Below the pieces are notes generated by a model, which did not search any database, was not told the DNA's origin, and saw only the letters and a list, made by a program, of their open reading frames with translations. A DNA stretch of 6,593 nt from JABSOG01 sp041583135 (GTDB lineage Bacteria; Pseudomonadota; Gammaproteobacteria; Enterobacterales; Alteromonadaceae). Shown here one piece after another: positions 1-6,000 of the stretch. How positions within the stretch are numbered: the stretch's first letter is position 1; every line of letters begins with the position of its first letter. The stretch is taken from NCBI GenBank assembly GCA_041583135.1, contig JBFHGJ010000175.1, forward strand, positions 1 to 6,593, in the 5' to 3' direction. The position numbers and the translations under genes were made by a program.

Positions 1-3000
1 CCAAAGAGTTCCAGCCTGCGCTGTCATCGATGATGTCATTACCATCGCCGAGGCTATAGTAATAAATGTCATTCCCTTCACCACCTAAAAGCGTGTCATT
101 ACCCACGCCACCGGTTAACAGGTCATTGCCGTCACCGCCAGCGAGGCTATCATCCCCCTCCTCGCCATACAGCTTGTCCATGCCAGCATCGCCATACAGT
201 TCATCGTTGCCGCTGCCACCAAAGATCTGGTCATTGCCAAGGCCACCATGTAAGCGGTCTCTATCGGCACCACCGTCTATCCAATCATGGCCAGCACCGC
301 CGTCGTAAACGTTCTCACCACCATCGACAATATAAACATCACTGCTACTGGTGCCCGTTTCGGCAATGAACAGCGTCAATGGATGAATGTAGGTATTGCC
401 CGCAGAATCATAGACCCAGATTTTCGCTTGATCATAAATCCCCGAACTACCCGGACTTGGCGTACCACTGACAATCCCATCGATGGAGAAACTTAGTCCA
501 GGAGGGAAACCACTGGCACCAAAGGTTAAGCTATCGCCATCAGGATCGCTAAAATAAGGTTTTACATCCCAATAAACCGTTTCACCAAGGTAGAAGGTTT
601 GTTCTGTCAAGCCATTAGAGACCGGCGCACTGTTCCCCCCGCCTGCAAGGCTCATCATCGTCACTTCACTTTGCGTGGTCTTCTGTTGTTTATTACCTGT
701 GGTTCTAACTTTCTTATCTTTGCCTGTAATTTTGGTGGTGTTTGACCCGGTGTTGGCGCTTGATTGGCTATCGTCTGTCAGCAACGGCTCACTGGCCAGT
801 AACGCAAAGCTCTGGGTTTGGGCTTGAGTTTGCGGCTGACTTTGAGCTTGGGCCATAGCAATGGCATCTGCCATGGCGATGGTCGCATCGGTAAACGCAA
901 AGGACTCTATGCCATCTGTCGCGCTGTCCCAGCTTCTCACCAAAACATAATCGTCACCGTTGAGCACACTTTTCGCCAAAAAGTGGCCATTACCATTGAT
1001 CTCAAAGGTCACTTGGCTCGAGGTTAAATCGGCAAAGCGCACGGTGTCATCGTCCGCACCACCAAAAACATTGTCAGCTTTATAGCCTTGACGGTAGATA
1101 AAGACATCAGCGCCATCACCACCATTTAGCTCATCGGCAGCTGCCCAGCCCCTAACGCTGTCATAACCGCCATCAAGGGTGTCGTTGCCACTACCTCCGA
1201 CAACACTGTCCTTACCATCGCCACCAAAGAGGGTATCATTCCCCTCACCACCAACAAGGACGTCATTACCACTACCACCGCTGATGACATCATTGCCACC
1301 ATAGCCATACAAGGTGTCGCCACCACTGGTGCCCGTTAAAGTGTTGTGCCACTCATTACCACTTTGCCCAGCCGCAATGGGCTGTAAGGCCGTTTCGATG
1401 TCACTGATGCTCATAGTCACACCATCGGCAAATTCTAACCGCTCAATTCTATCGGTAGTGGTCGCCCAGTTTGCAATCAGGGCAAAATCGCCACTGTTAG
1501 CCAAGTTTTTAATTAACAAATGACCATTGCCATTGACCTCTAAGGTCACCTGGCTATAACCCAAATCGGCAAACCGAATGGTGTCAAAGCCTGCGCCACC
1601 ATACACATTGTCCTGTCCACCCCCTTGGCGGTAGATAAAGACATCATCCCCAGCGTTGCCATACAGCACGTCAAACCCGGCGCCACCGTCTAAGGTGTCG
1701 TTACCCCCTCGACCGGCCAACACTTCGATGTTTTGGTCATTGACTGACTGGCCCGTAAAGGTGCTCGCTTGGGCGCTTTGCATCTCACTGACCAGTGCAT
1801 TGAAGTCATACAAGGTGTAGTCAGCGACAAAGCGCACCGTCTCTAACCCACCATTTTGCCATTGGCTTATCTCAACCCGGTCGTAGTAGTTGTTGGTATT
1901 ACTGAAATACAACCGACCATTGTCTTGATACATCACCACATCATGACGACCTAGGTCGGCAAAAAACAAGGTGTCGGTGCCCACACCGCCATTAATGACA
2001 TCGTGGTTATGATTGGCATTGGTGCCCCCAGATTCAAACACAAACTGGTCATTCCCCTCATAGCCATTGAGCACATCGCTACCACCGCGGCCATAGAAAT
2101 GGTCATTACCTTGCCCGCCATCATGGCTATCATTACCACTGCCACCGAGCCAAACATGGCCAGTTTGCCCACTGTTTTGCAACAGGGCATCAACCTGCGC
2201 CGCCGTTAAGGTAGTGCCATCTTTAAAGCGAAACTGCTCAATTCTATCGCCACCCAAATACCAGTTGGTCAGCACCACCACATCTTGGTTTGAGCTGATG
2301 GCACGTAGCAACAAATGGTTGTTTTCATTGAGGTAGATAGAGACGTCGCTGAGGTTAAAATCAAGCAGCTCCAAGGTATCATTGCCATCCCCACCAAACA
2401 CCGTATCTTGACCGTTGCCTTGTTGGAACACAAACAGGTCATCCCCAGCGCCACCATATAAGGCATTGTTACCCGGTCCGCCATAGAGCTTGTCATCACC
2501 CGACCCGCCATTGACCACCACCGTGCTACCATAGAGCGCTTTGTTCGGTGCATTGGCCAAATGGTAGTTGATGGTTTGACTCTCAGCAGGTGTCGCCCCG
2601 TTATCTAATAGCCCCTGTGGGCCGTACAAGGTGACATCATCAAACACAATGCGCTCAATTAAATCGCCCCCGGTAAACCAGTTCAGTACGATGGCTTTGT
2701 CTTGTGGGTCGGCCAGCGATTGCACCAACAAGTTGTGATTGCCGTTGATGAACAGCTGCACCTGGTCTAGCCTAAAGCCTTCCATTCGCAAGGTGTCCAT
2801 GCCCGCCCGGCCATAGACATAGTCCTCACCATTGCCACGTTGAAACACAAAGGTATCATCGCCATCATCGCCTTTGATGTCATCACGGCCCGCCCCGCCA
2901 TAAAGGATATCGTCGCCCGCCCCGCCAAAGAGGTTATCATCGCCAGCTTCGCCATAAAGGACATCGTTACCATCGCCACCGTACAAACGGTCATCACCAA

Positions 3001-6000
3001 CCCCGCCATAGAGGTCATCATTACCGCCATAGCCATAGAGATCATCATTCCCTTCCAGACCCATGAGGATTTCATCGATGGGGTTGTTTCCATCACCATG
3101 CAGCTCATCGATCCCCGCCACGTCCTTAATTAAGACTCTACTCGGCGTGACCGACTGCTCGGCAATGCGCAGCGTAAAGTGTTGCGATAAGGTGCCGACC
3201 GTCAGGGTAAAGCTGTATTCACTGCTATTGTCTATCACCAAAGGGGCCTGACCGTTAAGGACATACTGGCCCAGCACATCGTTGTAAGCCAGCTGCAAGC
3301 TGCCCGGCAAAGCGGCATTGAGAGTCAAGCCGCCAATACTATTGTTTCTATCTTCAAAGCCCGGCAATATCGGTAAGTTCAACACTTGTTGCTGTGAAGC
3401 CAGCTGTATGACAGGCGTGGTCGTCGGCGCCTCACTGGGCATGCTGAGGACATTTTGCACCGTCACGGTAATGTCATGACTAACCGTAGTGACCCCATCG
3501 CTGACTTGATAGGTCAAGGTGCGACTATTGAGCTGCCCTTGATAGTTCGGGTTCACCGTGACGGTTTCACCCAAGATGATAAACAGTGGTTCGCCGGACT
3601 CCGCGCCTTGGTCAATGCTAATTTGTGGTGCGCCGCTAAAGCTGTCTCGACCTGCCAGTAAAGCACTTAAGTCAAGACTATCCCCCACGTTGATGCTTGC
3701 CGTATCTGGCGCACTATCGGCAATGGCAAAAGGCGCCACTTGTAGATTTAAAGTTTGTACCAAGGTATTGCCAAGGCTGTCACGTGCGCTGACGTGATAA
3801 TCATATTGCGCGCCAAGAGCGCTACCAGGTACACTGCCACTTAGGTCGATCAAAGCTTTGTCATCATCGGCTACAATGCTCTGGGTCAACCAGCTAGGCG
3901 CATTGCCACTGCCGGCATACACCATCTCATAAGCCACAATGTCGCCACCGGATTGTGCAGCAAACGCTTCAAACCACTGGGTTAAATCCAAGCTGCTGTG
4001 ATAATTCTGACCGACCACCATCGGCGCCATCGACACCAAAGTCGCAGATGCGCTCGGCGCCCCAGCGACCACACTTTTGAGGTTGAACGTCACCACTCGG
4101 TCCACCCCTTGGTGGGTCAAAGTCACAGTCAACACCGTATCTGCCGCCGCGCCAACCGTTTGGCCTGACACCATGGCAAAGTGCAACTGGCCGTCACTGA
4201 CACTGACTGACAGCCATGAAGGCAAACCGGAGGTACTCTTAAGGATGGCCTCATCAGCCCCTGCTCCGGTTAACAGCTCGGTCAAATACACCGAATCGGC
4301 ATAGCGCGCCGAGCCCACCATGGCGGTTTTTAACACCTTGGCCCCAGAGCGCTGCTGACCAGCCTCAGCCCCTAACCATTCAAGGGCGGTCTCACGGCCG
4401 TTTTCAATGCGAATAGAGCGGCGATTGCCGTTGGCATCATAGGTGTAACGGGTGCGACCTATCGCGGTGTTACCTTGGGCGGTATTTTGTCCCAAAGTCA
4501 CCATAGTCAAGCGACTTTGATTATCATAGGTCATCAGTGAGTATTGGCTGTGTCTTTGACCAAAGGGGTTGGTGTATTTATGCTCTTCACGTATCAAGCG
4601 GCCCAACAGGTCGTATTCATACAAGGAGAAACTGCCGCTGTCTGTCGCCTCGGCGTCTTCACCAAGGCCCGTGCCATCAAACAAGCTCTTCAACTGACCA
4701 TTGGCATAATAGCGATACTCTTTGTCTTTACTGGCCTTTTTCGCCCGCATCGCCACTTTATCAAAGGTGCCGTCAAATTGCATAGCGTGTAGTGGGTTAC
4801 TCTCCAAATACTCTTCAATCAGCAACCCCGTTCCACTTTCATATCGATACATGATAGTGGCGCCACCTAAGTCATTGACCGATTGCAATTGACCGAAGTG
4901 GTCATAGCGCCAACCAAGGCTATCAATAGATTGAAAACGGCTGTCATGACCGTGCACGTTTTTCTCAAACACCTTGCGACCAAGTAGGTCGTACTGATAA
5001 GCCTTGGTCACTCCGCCTGCGGTTTTTGAATACACCAATTGACCAGCGCTGTCATACTGATACACCGACTCATTGCCCGCAACATCCTTTTGACTGATGC
5101 GCTGACCTAAGCTGTTATATTCAGAGGTGTCACGCCATATATTACGCACCTCGGTGTTGTGCTGTTGATTAAACCTGCGCACCTCACCACTTTTGATCAC
5201 CTGACCCTTATGGTCGTATTGTTTCAAGGTGACAAAGCCAGAGGCCGACTTCGTCGCCACTTGGCGACCAAAGTTATCGTAATACAGCTGACGGGTATTA
5301 CCCTCACCATCGGTTTCACTGATGAGCTGACCTGAAAGGCTATACTCCCTAAAGCGTGATACCCCATTGGCATCGATACTGCTGATTAAGCGGCCAAAGC
5401 CATCATAGACATTTTCAAACACCGGCTGCTGATAGCTCACCGCGCCCGTTTCAGACACAACCTTAACCAGCGGACGCACCTCTAAGGTCATGTTGTTTTG
5501 GCGGTCATACTCATAGCGGGTCAGCTGCCCCATGGCATCGACAAACTCAATGACGTTGCCCCAGCGGTCATACTCACGCTTAGAGGTCGGCCTTGTGCTC
5601 TGGTCACCTGCTACATAAGCGGCCTGCTTTTGCTCTGTTACCCGGCCCAATTTATCCAAAGTATTGGTCACATGTTGAATGCTTTGCTTATGTCCCGGTG
5701 TTTCGGTATCAACCAAACGTCCTGCCAAGTCATAGTGGTAGGTTTTCATCACGCCATCGCCACTGTTGCTGCGCCACAAGCGCCCGGCGTTATCGTACTG
5801 ATACACCTCTTCGCTGCTGGCCACCTCAGTCCCTAGCCTGTTTTGCAACTGGGTTTCAGCCTTGCCTTTTATCTCGCCAAAGGCGTTATAAGCGGCCCAC
5901 TCAGCCCGCGCCAGCTGTCTTAAATCCTGCGTCAGCGCGCCCTCTACATGGGTGAAATCCGCGGTTTCTGTCAGCCAATTGACCTGATTGGGGTTTGGCA

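Noticed and set aside
66..308. Proline/serine-rich 80-codon frame on the + strand
   Set aside because: It is the antisense of RTX block 6; the SLPSPP-like periodicity is the reverse reading of the Gly/Asp nonapeptides.
632..841. Possible gene boundary, promoter or terminator in the AT-richer linker
   Set aside because: The minus frame stays open, and I saw no stop, start with ribosome binding site, or hairpin plus T-run; the low-complexity protein linker explains the composition.
1106..3115. Short regular repeats that could suggest a CRISPR array or a DNA satellite
   Set aside because: The period is 27 bases, units are degenerate and contiguous with no unique spacers, and they encode GGxGxDxLx nonapeptides in frame.
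2767..3133. Overlapping open frames of about 100 codons on both strands across RTX block 1
   Set aside because: They are by-products of the 27-bp periodicity: a stop-free repeat unit keeps other frames open. Their translations are monotonous (Met/Ala/Ile/Thr strings) with no plausible domain, and the long minus frame explains the region.
4325..4396. Possible Rhs autocleavage or core site at the end of the YD repeats
   Set aside because: No DPxGL-like motif, no PxxxxDPxG box and no toxin-like sequence are seen; the chain passes into an Ig-like domain.
5498..5955. Open frames of 110-120 codons on the + strand with hydrophobic stretches
   Set aside because: They are antisense to the YD repeats, with no ribosome binding site noted and no recognisable family; the minus frame is continuous through them.
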